A stretch of DNA of 14,514 nucleotides from CAZXFG01 sp964640515 (GCA_964640515.1 CAZXFG010000017.1:1-14514), one strand, 5' to 3'; positions 1 to 8,036 are shown, numbered from the stretch's first letter. Translations and numbers: made by a program. The notes: a model not told the origin generated them from the letters alone.

Positions 1-17
1 AATAGCGCTTAAATAAA

Positions 18-47
18 AACCGCCTGATAAAATCAGACGGTTTTTTT
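18..47. terminator. Bidirectional rho-independent terminator
   Basis: An 11-bp stem (18-28 with 32-42; one mismatch that is a G-U wobble on one strand) closes a 3-nt loop. On the plus strand it runs into seven T residues (41-47), so it can end a gene lying left of the window. On the minus strand it lies just past the 3' end of the RNase P RNA and is followed by its own T-rich tail, so it also ends rnpB. Confidence 0.85.
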
Positions 48-474
48 GTTTGTAGTTGTAAGCCGAATTTTGTCTATCCGCTATTTTTATTGTCATTCCC
101 GCGAAAGCGGGAATCTAGCGAAGAGATGATCATTTCTCTGGCCCGCGTATTGCTACGCGGATCTTAGCGAGCGAACTTTTTGAACCCGTCCGCCGAAGCG
201 GACTGGACACTGCTCTTGCATCAGGCAGGGTTTGGCACGAACTCGCGTTGCCGCGAGCCGAGTATAGTAGCTTTGGTCTTAAGGTCCAAAACCCCCATAC
301 ACTTTTCACCTTTCATGGCTCTTGCGAACCACTAGTATTGTCTCTGTGCCACTTTCCCGTTTTCCGCCTTGCGACAGAAAAGGTGGGTGTTACCCACTGC
401 CCTTTTCCTATCTCACGATAGGGATGTTCGGACTTTCCTTCCCGACTAAGTCGGGACGATCATCCACTACAAAC
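48..474 (-). ncRNA. rnpB: RNase P RNA (catalytic RNA of ribonuclease P)
   Basis: This is the catalytic RNA that removes 5' leaders from pre-tRNAs. Read on the minus strand, the conserved first core block (GGAAAGTCCGAAC, within 421-440), the middle blocks (GGCACAGAGACAATAC and a GGTGAAA-type motif) and the closing block (GACAAAATTCGGCTTAC, 58-74) are all present in order. Pairings confirm it: P1 is 9 bp perfect (466-474 with 48-56), P2 is GATGATC/GATCATC (458-464 with 125-131), and P3 is CCCGAC/GTCGGG (441-455). At about 427 nt it is somewhat longer than the roughly 380 nt of the Escherichia coli RNA. The extra length includes a roughly 50-nt segment (75-124) between the 3' strand of P2 and the P4 core, where helix P19 sits in some bacterial RNAs. 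A promoter lies directly upstream and a terminator directly downstream. Small open frames inside are accidental. Confidence 0.95.
79..120 (-). repeat. Palindromic repeat hairpin inside rnpB (P19 position)
   Basis: ATTCCCGC (95-102), a GAAA loop (103-106) and GCGGGAAT (107-114) form a perfect 8-bp hairpin. An outer CGCTA/TAGCG pairing (79-83 with 116-120) frames it. The tip sequence matches a palindrome that I recognise as a dispersed intergenic repeat in many bacterial genomes; this is recall, not a search result. Here it forms an extra helix in the RNA between P2 and P4. Confidence 0.7.
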
Positions 475-480
475 AGATAT

Positions 481-509
481 AATATAGCACATTTTAGCTA
501 TTTTGTCAA
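481..509 (-). promoter_or_regulatory. Promoter of rnpB
   Basis: On the minus strand TTGACA (504-509) and TATATT (481-486) are separated by exactly 17 bp. The predicted start near 474 coincides with the first base of the P1 helix of the RNase P RNA. This agreement supports both calls. Confidence 0.85.
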
Positions 510-512
510 CCG

Positions 513-541
513 TTGACCTAATACTTAAACTAAAGTAAAAT
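513..541 (+). promoter_or_regulatory. Promoter of the surface-glycan operon
   Basis: TTGACC (513-518) and TAAAAT (536-541) are separated by 17 bp, giving a transcription start near 548 and a leader of about 15 nt before the ATG at 563. The -35 box lies 3 bp from the -35 box of the divergent rnpB promoter. The two boxes form a perfect GTCAAC-C-GTTGAC palindrome (505-517). Confidence 0.8.
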
Positions 542-562
542 ACCAGACAAATAATAGTTCCT

Positions 563-1987
563 ATGAAACGATTTGAGCTCACTTTCGCTTTTCTACAGTT
601 GCCTCTGGATTATTTGCTTTTAGTATTGGCGGGCTTTACGGCCTATTCCCTGCGCTTTGCCGAATTTATCACCCGCATCCGTCCGGTGAGTTTTCAATTT
701 CGTCTGCCCTGGGATCACTATTGGCCACTGGTGCTGATGGTGGCCGCCGCTTGGGTGATTATTTTTGCCTTGAACGGCCTTTACCACACCAACCCTAACC
801 GCAAATTAACTAAAGATCTGAACCGAGTATTTTTCGCCTGCTCCACCGGCTTTGCCGGCATTGCCTTGTACACTTTTTTTACTCTGCAAAAATTTGATTC
901 CCGCTTTTTAGTGCTGGCCAGTTGGGTGCTCGCCATCATTTATATCGCCCTCGGACGAATTTTGATGAAACTGACTAAAATGCTTTTTTATCGCCTGGGT
1001 GTCGGTTTGCGCCGCGCCGTAATTATCGGACAAGAAAATATCGGCCAGGAAATCGCTAATTTTTTGCAGAAAAATAAAAGATTTGGGTTTGCTTTAACCG
1101 GCCACTACCCTTCTTTTAATTCGGCTACAGCCGAACAAATCCTGCGGGCCGGAGCTGATGAAATCATTTTTACCGACCCCAAAGCCACGGAAGAACAGGC
1201 GCGACTGGCCGTGGATTTTGCCAACGAACACCATCTGGCTTTCAAATATTCGGCTGATCTTTTTTCCACGATTTCCACCAGCATGACCGTGTCCACAGTG
1301 GCTGGCGTGCCCATCATTGAATTGCGCCGCACCCGACTAATGGGTTGGGGGAAAATCATCAAACGCCTTTTTGATATTTTCAGCAGTTTTCTTCTGATAA
1401 TTTTGAGTTCTCCCCTAATGATTCTGACCGCTCTGTGCATCCTCATAGAAAGCGGACGGCCAATTATCTACAAGAATGAACGCATTGGCCAAGCCGGAAG
1501 AAAATTCTTCACCTATAAATTCCGTTCTTTGTACAGAAAATACTGCACCGGCCAACAATTTGGCACAGATGGAACCAAAGCGCTGGAAGTAGAAGCCGAA
1601 CTGATTAAAAAATCAAACACCAAAGAAGGCCCTGTGTACAAAATTAAAAACGATCCGCGCATTACCCGCTTCGGACGATTTATCCGCAAATGGAGCCTGG
1701 ATGAACTGCCGCAATTTTTTAATGTGCTGAAAGGAGAGATGAGTCTGGTCGGTCCGCGCCCGCATCAAACCCGTGAAGTGAACAAATATCAAAAACATCA
1801 CAAAATTGTGCTGGCAGTCAGACCGGGTATTACCGGCCTGGCCCAGATTTCCGGCCGCAGCAACTTAAGCTTTGAGGAAGAAGTTCGTTTGGATACTTTT
1901 TATCTGGAACACTGGAGCATTATTCTAGACATCATCATCCTGATCAAAACCCCTTTTGCCGTAATTAAAAACAAAGGAGCCTGGTAA
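563..1987 (+). CDS. Polyprenyl-phosphate sugar-1-phosphate transferase (WcaJ/WbaP type)
   Basis: This enzyme transfers a sugar 1-phosphate from a nucleotide sugar onto undecaprenyl phosphate at the cytoplasmic membrane, starting a lipid-linked glycan. The 474-residue protein has about four N-terminal membrane segments (roughly residues 8-30, 50-70, 88-108, 115-137), then a Rossmann-like middle region of the CoA_binding_3 type. The C-terminal bacterial sugar transferase domain (about 265-474) opens with a hydrophobic segment (about 270-295). The catalytic Asp-Glu pair is visible as WSLDELPQ (D380, E381), followed by NVLKGEMSLVGPRP and RPGITGLAQISGR. The length is normal for the polytopic group. 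It is the first gene of the operon, 15 nt after the predicted transcription start; no Shine-Dalgarno sequence is seen. The sugar cannot be read from sequence. It could be called a WcaJ-like glucose or WbaP-like galactose phosphotransferase, so no symbol is given. Confidence 0.93.
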   Translation: MKRFELTFAFLQLPLDYLLLVLAGFTAYSLRFAEFITRIRPVSFQFRLPWDHYWPLVLMVAAAWVIIFALNGLYHTNPNRKLTKDLNRVFFACSTGFAGIALYTFFTLQKFDSRFLVLASWVLAIIYIALGRILMKLTKMLFYRLGVGLRRAVIIGQENIGQEIANFLQKNKRFGFALTGHYPSFNSATAEQILRAGADEIIFTDPKATEEQARLAVDFANEHHLAFKYSADLFSTISTSMTVSTVAGVPIIELRRTRLMGWGKIIKRLFDIFSSFLLIILSSPLMILTALCILIESGRPIIYKNERIGQAGRKFFTYKFRSLYRKYCTGQQFGTDGTKALEVEAELIKKSNTKEGPVYKIKNDPRITRFGRFIRKWSLDELPQFFNVLKGEMSLVGPRPHQTREVNKYQKHHKIVLAVRPGITGLAQISGRSNLSFEEEVRLDTFYLEHWSIILDIIILIKTPFAVIKNKGAW

Positions 1988-2000
1988 TTCAAACGATATT

Positions 2001-3272
2001 ATGAATGATCACTTTCCAACAAAACACAGCCAACCACCTGAAAATTCGCTACATGATTCTGAATTAAAATCGGCTAATACTGAATTTGGAAAAAAATTTG
2101 AGGAAGACGGTTTAACTATGGAATTAGCGCGGGAAAAAGCCATACTATATAAAAAATTACACGAATCATCTGTCAACGGACAAGTTGATGGGCAAACAGG
2201 TCAAGAACTATGGCATTCAAAAATTTCCATGGATGATCCTGATCTGGAAAAAAAAGAGAGAGAATACCATCTTAATTGTTTTTATTTAAACACCTCCGAT
2301 GCCATCTTTCCATTAGATAGAGCAAAAGTAGAACAGGGTCATATTCTAACAATCGCCGCCAGCGGCGACGCTGGGCAACTATTCCTGCTAAACGGAGCCA
2401 AAAAACTTGAGATGTGCGATATATCACTGCCTGGGGTACTCTATAATGAACTAAAGCTGATAGGTTTAAGAAATCTAAACCTGCTTGATTATAGAAAAAT
2501 GTTTGATGTCCGTAGAACTGGCCCGTGGATAGATTCCGAAATTTATAGCAGACTTCGCCCGCAACTAAGCGCGCAGGCGCGATGTTTTTTTGATCTCCTC
2601 ATAGATCATCCTAACCCGAAAGCTGAAACTTTAAAAAATGAACATTGGGACAAAAATTTCATCAAGACAAGAGAGGCCATGCCCCTGGGAGATGGACTTA
2701 GTGGAGAAAATCCTTTTCCTCAAACAGTCGGATCTATAGTGGATTATGTTGGGGACGGTTTCATGCACATGGATTACAAAAAATTACAACAAAATGCTCA
2801 AAAGGCGGACGTTTCAATTCGTTGGCGCGACATAAATGATTATGGAACAAAACACGAACTTAATGCGTCCGTTATCTACCTAAGTAATCTGGGATATGAC
2901 CCGGCAGATACGGCCGAAGTCGCAAAAATATTTTTAAAACGAGGAGCTAAACGGGTTATTTTTTCAATGGATTCTAGCCGATCGATCGCGCAAGAGATTG
3001 AGCCCGGCATCGTAAAATTATACAGATATAAGTGGAGTGTGCCACAGACAGGAGATATGAGAAAACATCTACCTCCACCTCCAGATGAGATACCCAACCA
3101 AATAGTCATTAACCGCACAGCCGACAATGATCAAGAAACGCGCTGGAAACTTGAAGACAGACCTTATATATTTGATATTAACGGCCTTAGAGCAAAACTG
3201 CTCGGACTCGATTCCCGTTTTGAATTTAATCTTATACTTGAGGCCAATGAAAATGATAATCAACCTAGATAA
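2001..3272 (+). CDS. DUF3419-like (BtaA-related) protein, putative SAM-binding fold
   Basis: The 423-residue soluble protein has a central motif ILTIAASGDAG (about residues 115-125), then GAKKLEMCDIS and NELKLIGLRNLNLLDY. This is the pattern of the DUF3419 family, whose characterised member BtaA transfers a 3-amino-3-carboxypropyl group from S-adenosylmethionine to diacylglycerol. A glycine-rich SAM-binding loop followed by an acidic residue ending strand 2 (D near 140) fits a methyltransferase-like fold. The N-terminal 85 residues are charged and low in complexity. No membrane segment is seen. It starts 13 nt after the sugar-phosphate transferase and is followed by a GT4 gene after 43 nt, so it probably shares the operon. 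It uses more ATA, AGA and other A/T-rich codons than its neighbours, which hints at separate acquisition. Whether it modifies a lipid or a glycan is unknown; the family call is by motif only. Confidence 0.65.
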   Translation: MNDHFPTKHSQPPENSLHDSELKSANTEFGKKFEEDGLTMELAREKAILYKKLHESSVNGQVDGQTGQELWHSKISMDDPDLEKKEREYHLNCFYLNTSDAIFPLDRAKVEQGHILTIAASGDAGQLFLLNGAKKLEMCDISLPGVLYNELKLIGLRNLNLLDYRKMFDVRRTGPWIDSEIYSRLRPQLSAQARCFFDLLIDHPNPKAETLKNEHWDKNFIKTREAMPLGDGLSGENPFPQTVGSIVDYVGDGFMHMDYKKLQQNAQKADVSIRWRDINDYGTKHELNASVIYLSNLGYDPADTAEVAKIFLKRGAKRVIFSMDSSRSIAQEIEPGIVKLYRYKWSVPQTGDMRKHLPPPPDEIPNQIVINRTADNDQETRWKLEDRPYIFDINGLRAKLLGLDSRFEFNLILEANENDNQPR

Positions 3273-3315
3273 GGCAATTCGTCCCCATGATTGATCTTGT
3301 TGATATATATTATCT

Positions 3316-4440
3316 ATGAAAATCGCCCTAGTTCACGATTATCTTTCTCAAGACGGAGGGGCGGAGAGAGTATTAAAAGCCATGCACGAAATCTGGCCGG
3401 AAGCGCCGGTCTTTGTTTTATTTCACGACCCGGATAAAATAAATTACATTAAAAAAGAAAATATCCGCCAGTCATTTCTGGCCCGCCTGCCCTTAATCCG
3501 CTCCCACTTCCAATGGTATCTTCCCTTCATGCCCTTGGCCACGGAAAAATACAATCTGCAGGATTTTGATATGGTCATCTCCTCTACCAGTTCGTTTGCC
3601 AAGGGACTGATTGTCAAACCGGACACTTTGCACATCTCCTACTGCCACACCCCGCCCCGCTATCTCTGGGCCAACACGCATGAATATGTAGCCGAGCTCA
3701 AATACGGCCGTATCATCAAGATGGCTCTGCCCGGCATCATACATAAATTGCGTCTTTGGGACAGAATGAGCGCGGACCGAGTGGACCATTTTATCGCCAA
3801 TTCCAAAACCGTGCAAAGAAGAATCAACAAATATTACCGCCGAGACAGCGAAGTGATTTATCCGCCCGTGGATACGGATAAATTCTCCATCAGCGACAAT
3901 GTCCAGGATTACTTTCTGGCTGGCGGCCGATTGGTGCCCTACAAAAGAGTGGACCTGGTGATTCAAGTCTTTAACCGTTTAAAATGGCCTTTAAAAATAT
4001 TCGGCATCGGCCCCGAATACGCCAAATTAAAAAAACGCGCCAAATCCAACATTGAATTTTTGGGCAGAATCACGGACGAAGAAAAAGCCAAACTAATGAG
4101 CGGGGCTAAGGCCTTTATCCACCCGCAAATGGAGGACCTGGGGCTAACCCCGATTGAATCCATGGCCGCCGGCCGGCCGGTCATCGCCTTTGCTTCGGGC
4201 GGAGCGACTGAAACGGTTATTCCCAACGAAAATGGCATTTTCTTCTATCAACAAACCTGGGAATCATTATTGGAAACGATGCTAAACTTCCAAGCCGGGT
4301 CTTGGGACAGCGCCAAAATCCGAGAAAACTCTCTGCAATTTAGTACGAACAATTTTAAAGATAAACTAAGACAATTCGTAGCCGATCGACACGAAGAATT
4401 CAAACGCGGATTTAACCAAAGCGCCCTAATCAAAATATGA
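3316..4440 (+). CDS. Glycosyltransferase family 4 (WbaZ-like mannosyltransferase type)
   Basis: This is a cytoplasmic GT-B retaining glycosyltransferase that would add a sugar from a nucleotide donor to the lipid-linked glycan. The 374-residue length is typical. The N-terminal domain starts MKIALVHDYLSQDGGAERVL, where GGAERVL is the acceptor-side glycine loop common in WbaZ-like enzymes. SYCHTPPRYLW (near 110-120) is also characteristic of that group. The donor domain starts near 195 with FLAGGRLVPYKRVDL, which supplies the Arg/Lys phosphate ligands. It carries the GT4 E-x7-E motif as E273-D-L-G-L-T-P-I-E281. Its stop overlaps the next start as ATGA (4437-4440), implying translational coupling with the following glycosyltransferase. 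Donor and linkage cannot be read; mannose is a guess from WbaZ resemblance. Confidence 0.88.
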   Translation: MKIALVHDYLSQDGGAERVLKAMHEIWPEAPVFVLFHDPDKINYIKKENIRQSFLARLPLIRSHFQWYLPFMPLATEKYNLQDFDMVISSTSSFAKGLIVKPDTLHISYCHTPPRYLWANTHEYVAELKYGRIIKMALPGIIHKLRLWDRMSADRVDHFIANSKTVQRRINKYYRRDSEVIYPPVDTDKFSISDNVQDYFLAGGRLVPYKRVDLVIQVFNRLKWPLKIFGIGPEYAKLKKRAKSNIEFLGRITDEEKAKLMSGAKAFIHPQMEDLGLTPIESMAAGRPVIAFASGGATETVIPNENGIFFYQQTWESLLETMLNFQAGSWDSAKIRENSLQFSTNNFKDKLRQFVADRHEEFKRGFNQSALIKI

Positions 4441-5579
4441 ACATCGGCATTGATATCCGGCCCCTGATGTCTCCACTGCGTACCGGCGTTGGCGAGTACA
4501 CCTTTGAACTCCTCAACGCTGTTTTTGAATTAGACAAAACCAACCAATATTTTCTGTTTTACAACTCCCGCCAAGATGTTGAGAAATATCTACCCGGATG
4601 GTCAGCAGACAATATTCGCCACATTCATACGGCTTGGCCAAATAAAGTGTTCAACAGCTCAATCAAACTCTTTGGTCGTCCCAAACTGGACCAGTTGATC
4701 GGCCAGCCATTGGATTGGTTCTACTCTCCCAACATCAACTTTACTTCCTTATCCCCAAAAACGCGCCATCTCATCACTATCCACGATCTTTCTTTTGAAT
4801 TTTTCCCGGAATTCTTCACTCGCAAAAGACAGTGGTGGCATAAAATTATCAACCCCAAGAAACAATGCCGCCAAGCGGAGAAAATAATCGCGCCATCTGA
4901 AAATACCAAACGCGATTTGATTGATAAATATGATCTGCCGGCGGAAAAAATTTTTGTCCTCTACCCCGGTATTTCGCCAGCCTTCTTAAACACACAAAAA
5001 GAAAATTTGGAAAAAGAAAAAGAACTTATTAGAAAAAAATATTTCTTACCCGAGCGTTTTATACTCTTTCTGGGCACCATTGAACCAAGAAAAAATATCC
5101 ACGGCCTGATTGAAGCATTTGAAAAAATCTATCCGGCCCTGCCTGTTCCCCATTCCTTAATCATTGCCGGAGCCAAGGGCTGGAAAAATCACAACCTCTT
5201 TCAGCGCGCGGCCGGAGCTCCATATAAAGATCGGATTAAATTCATCGGCTATATCAATCCATCGGACAAACCGGCCCTCTATGCCGCGGCTTCGCTTTTT
5301 GTCTATCCCAGTTTTTATGAGGGCTTTGGCTTCCCGGTGTTGGAAGCCATGGCTATGGGGGTCCCGGTTGTAACTTCCAATCGTTCTTCTTTATCCGAAA
5401 TAGCCGGTTCAGCCGCCACCTTAATCAATCCCAATCAAATCAGCGGGCTGGCCAAAACTATCAAAAATCTGCTTACCGACCATCCTCAACGCGAACGGCA
5501 AATCAAAAACGGCCGGGAATTGGCCGTTAAATTTTCTTGGAAAAAAACCGCACGGGAATGGCTCCAACTTCTCTCTTAA
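4437..5579 (+). CDS. Glycosyltransferase family 4
   Basis: This is a second GT-B retaining glycosyltransferase of 380 residues. It opens with MNIGIDIRPLMSPLRTGVGEYT, the acceptor-domain glycine loop. HLITIHDLSFEFFPEFF (near 110-125) is a common GT4 signature. The donor domain begins near 205 with ILFLGTIEPRKNIHGLIEAF, holding the conserved Arg-Lys. The E-x7-E motif is E295-G-F-G-F-P-V-L-E303. It is translationally coupled to the preceding GT4 gene by an ATGA overlap. It ends tail to tail with the NRAMP gene: the two stop codons share bases 5577-5578, with no room for a terminator. It resembles the GT4 at 8261 in its opening residues and motif layout, suggesting paralogy. The sugar specificity is unknown. 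Confidence 0.9.
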   Translation: MNIGIDIRPLMSPLRTGVGEYTFELLNAVFELDKTNQYFLFYNSRQDVEKYLPGWSADNIRHIHTAWPNKVFNSSIKLFGRPKLDQLIGQPLDWFYSPNINFTSLSPKTRHLITIHDLSFEFFPEFFTRKRQWWHKIINPKKQCRQAEKIIAPSENTKRDLIDKYDLPAEKIFVLYPGISPAFLNTQKENLEKEKELIRKKYFLPERFILFLGTIEPRKNIHGLIEAFEKIYPALPVPHSLIIAGAKGWKNHNLFQRAAGAPYKDRIKFIGYINPSDKPALYAAASLFVYPSFYEGFGFPVLEAMAMGVPVVTSNRSSLSEIAGSAATLINPNQISGLAKTIKNLLTDHPQRERQIKNGRELAVKFSWKKTAREWLQLLS

Positions 5580-6823
5580 TTAAAACCGATAAAAGAAGCG
5601 ACTATTAGAGCCACGGTAGCGGCAATGATGCCGAAAATAGTCAACCAAGAAATGACATTGCCGATCGCTTTGTTCGTGTGTTCACCCATGATTCTTTTGT
5701 TATTGATAATCTTCATGACAAAAATCAGGATGAAGGGCAGAAGAATGCCGTTGATATCCTGCGACCAAATCATGACTTTTATCAACGATAACTTAGGCAG
5801 TAAAACAATCGCCGCCGGAATAAAAATAGATACCAAAATAATACTATAAAAAGTTTTACCGGTCTTCCAGGTAGTATTGAAGCCCGACTCCCAGCCGAAA
5901 GCTTCGCATAGAGCGTAGGAAGTGGCCGCCGGCAAAATAAAAGCGCCGAGCATGGAAGCGCTGAAAAGCCCGAAAGCGAACAAAAATTGCGCCAAATCCC
6001 CCGCTAACGGCCGCAGGGCCATGGCCGCGTCACGGGCATCAGTGATATGAATACCATTTTTGTACAATACCGTCGCCGTACTGATAATGATAAAAAAACT
6101 AACGACATTGGTAATTAACGCCCCCAGATACACTTCGGCTTTTTCTAATTTATAATGCTTAATATCCAATCCCTTATCCACTACATAAGATTGGATAAAA
6201 AACTGGCCCCAAGGAGTGATTGTCGTGCCAATTAAAGCAATGACCATCAACAAAAATGGAGCGGTCCATTCCATGGTTGGCGTGACCAAACCAACCAAGG
6301 CCTGACTAAAATCCGGTTTTACGATAAAGCCGTTGATAATATAAACGATATAGAAAGCGGAAAAAACTAAAAATATCTTTTGCGTGGTTTTGAATGACCC
6401 TTTGTATAAGACAAACCAAACCACTAAAGCGGCCAGAGGCACGGCTATATATTTACTGACGCCGATGATGGAAAAAGCGGCCGCCACGCCGGCAAACTCG
6501 GCCGTAATAGTGCCGGCGTTGGCTATAAACATCAACAACATGGCAAAAGTGGTCCAACGCACTCCAAAATGCTCGCGGATAACCCCGCCCAACCCCTGTC
6601 GCGTCACCAAGCCAATGCGCACGCCCATCTCCTGCGTAATCGCCAGAGAAAAGGTAACTAAAAACAGCACCCATAAAATAGAGGTGCCGAAATGAGCGCC
6701 GGCCACGGAATAAGTGGTAATCCCGCCGGCGTCATTATCAGCATTGGCCGCGATAATTCCCGGCCCGATGACACCGAAAATCAACACCGCTTTGAGCCAG
6801 AATCTCCTAAAAAATATCCTCAT
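5576..6823 (-). CDS. NRAMP-family divalent metal transporter, probably magnesium-type (NRMT-like)
   Basis: This is a multi-pass inner-membrane transporter of 415 residues with about eleven hydrophobic segments, matching the NRAMP/SLC11 family in length and layout. The TM1 metal motif, DPGN in manganese and iron transporters, is D31-A-G-G34 here, within ANADNDAGGI. The TM6 motif, usually MPH, reads GTTITPW (199-205), so the metal-binding methionine and the histidine are absent. From family knowledge, losing the TM1 asparagine and the TM6 methionine is the mark of the NRAMP-related magnesium transporters, which accept a hydrated ion. The immediate upstream partner is an MgtE-type Mg2+ sensor protein (gap 4 nt), which supports magnesium as substrate. 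It is transcribed from the promoter at 8062-8090. Fold and family are clear; substrate is inferred. Confidence 0.9.
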   Translation of the reverse strand: MRIFFRRFWLKAVLIFGVIGPGIIAANADNDAGGITTYSVAGAHFGTSILWVLFLVTFSLAITQEMGVRIGLVTRQGLGGVIREHFGVRWTTFAMLLMFIANAGTITAEFAGVAAAFSIIGVSKYIAVPLAALVVWFVLYKGSFKTTQKIFLVFSAFYIVYIINGFIVKPDFSQALVGLVTPTMEWTAPFLLMVIALIGTTITPWGQFFIQSYVVDKGLDIKHYKLEKAEVYLGALITNVVSFFIIISTATVLYKNGIHITDARDAAMALRPLAGDLAQFLFAFGLFSASMLGAFILPAATSYALCEAFGWESGFNTTWKTGKTFYSIILVSIFIPAAIVLLPKLSLIKVMIWSQDINGILLPFILIFVMKIINNKRIMGEHTNKAIGNVISWLTIFGIIAATVALIVASFIGFN

Positions 6824-6827
6824 AAAA

Positions 6828-8036
6828 TTAAGCTTTGGGCGCGAGACAACGCATCACATCATCAATCGCCACAATGCCCACCATCTGATTTTTTTCATCC
6901 ACCACGGCCGCCGTGTACAAATTATACTTGGTCATCATCTGCACGATTTCTCTAATTTTTTGTCCGGTGCGAAGCACTGTCCGCCGATGAGTGCGTTTCA
7001 TGGCTTCTTTCAGTTTGCACCCCGGTTTAACGGTAATCAAACGACGCAAGGAAACCGCCCCCTTTAATACGCCCCTCTGATCAACCACATAGACATAAAG
7101 CATGGAGCGCATGGAAGGAGAAAGGCGTTTAATTTCTTCAATGGTTTTTTCCGCGGTCCAATCCTGACTGGCGCTCATAAAATCAGTATTCATCAAACCG
7201 CCGGCCGTATCATTGCGATATTTAATCAATTTCTCCACTTTTTTCAATTTACCATTTTGCAGTAATGACAAAAATTTCTCTCCTTCTTCTCTAGGCAACA
7301 TCTGAAGCAAATCGGCGATCTCATCGGCCGACATTTTTTCAATAATCTTAGATGCCTTTTCCGGTCCGAGATGGCTTACCAAAATCTTCTTTACCGCCGG
7401 CTCAATTTCCTCAAAAACTTTAGCGGCCATCTCCGCGTCCAAAGTGCGCACCAGCTTGCCGCCTTGTTTTAAACTTAAATCTTCCACGATATTGGCCAAA
7501 TCCGCCGGGTGTAATTTGGTCAGGTCTTTAGAAATAGTATCCAACTTTAAAATACCCTTGATGGGTTGGGCTTTGCGCCAATCAATAAATTGCGGCTCCA
7601 TCAAATTAAACAAATCAAAGCGTTCCACGCCCAAACGGCGCAATAATCCCTTATTGCTTATGTCTATTCCCAAAACTGACATCTTGTCTTCAAACTCCCC
7701 CAGCTTTAAATCATTCACTCGCACCACCCGCGCGCCCTCCACATCCACAATCTGTTGGTCTAAAACATCGCGATTCAAATACGCGTACTCTTCTTTTGGT
7801 TTGTCCGTGACAATATTGGCGAATAAACTTTTCAAACTTATTTCTTCTTTGCTTAAGTTCTCCACATACTCATACGGCGCAAAGAACTCTCTGCCGTGAC
7901 GGCCCGCAATCAATAAAAAAACCAAAGGGACATAAGCGCCCGCTTTGGGTTTAACTAGGATATCTTTCAACCGGCCGATAGTTTTGTCCGAACTGTCTTT
8001 TACCTTGCTGTTAAGTATCTGACTAAGATACAACAT
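6828..8036 (-). CDS. PRC-barrel / MgtE_N / CBS protein without membrane domain (putative Mg2+ sensor)
   Basis: This is a 402-residue cytoplasmic protein. It opens with two PRC-barrel-like segments (about 1-60 and 86-140). An MgtE intracellular N domain follows (about 176-275), with LHPADLANIVEDL, repeated acidic helices and YRNDTAGGLM. A CBS pair ends it (about 283-400). In MgtE channels the N and CBS domains bind Mg2+ and close the pore; here the pore domain is missing altogether and the protein ends with the CBS pair. The next gene, 4 nt downstream, is an NRAMP-like transporter, so this protein probably gates or regulates it according to Mg2+. The ATG at 8036 is preferred over an in-frame TTG at 8090, because the extra 18 codons coincide with a consensus promoter and the PRC-barrel begins at LYLSQILNSKV. 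Domains are confident; the regulatory role is inferred. Confidence 0.88.
   Translation of the reverse strand: MLYLSQILNSKVKDSSDKTIGRLKDILVKPKAGAYVPLVFLLIAGRHGREFFAPYEYVENLSKEEISLKSLFANIVTDKPKEEYAYLNRDVLDQQIVDVEGARVVRVNDLKLGEFEDKMSVLGIDISNKGLLRRLGVERFDLFNLMEPQFIDWRKAQPIKGILKLDTISKDLTKLHPADLANIVEDLSLKQGGKLVRTLDAEMAAKVFEEIEPAVKKILVSHLGPEKASKIIEKMSADEIADLLQMLPREEGEKFLSLLQNGKLKKVEKLIKYRNDTAGGLMNTDFMSASQDWTAEKTIEEIKRLSPSMRSMLYVYVVDQRGVLKGAVSLRRLITVKPGCKLKEAMKRTHRRTVLRTGQKIREIVQMMTKYNLYTAAVVDEKNQMVGIVAIDDVMRCLAPKA

Noticed and set aside
322..516. 64-codon plus-strand open frame
   Set aside because: It lies inside the RNase P RNA and its promoter, on the opposite strand, and its peptide has no protein-like character.
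3493..3966. 157-codon minus-strand frame opposite the first GT4 gene
   Set aside because: It is a shadow of a well-supported GT4 gene with all its motifs on the plus strand, and it has no recognisable domain.
7444..7899. 151-codon plus-strand frame opposite the MgtE-like gene
   Set aside because: It is a shadow frame, rich in Ser and Lys, with no motif; the minus strand has the MgtE_N and PRC-barrel domains.
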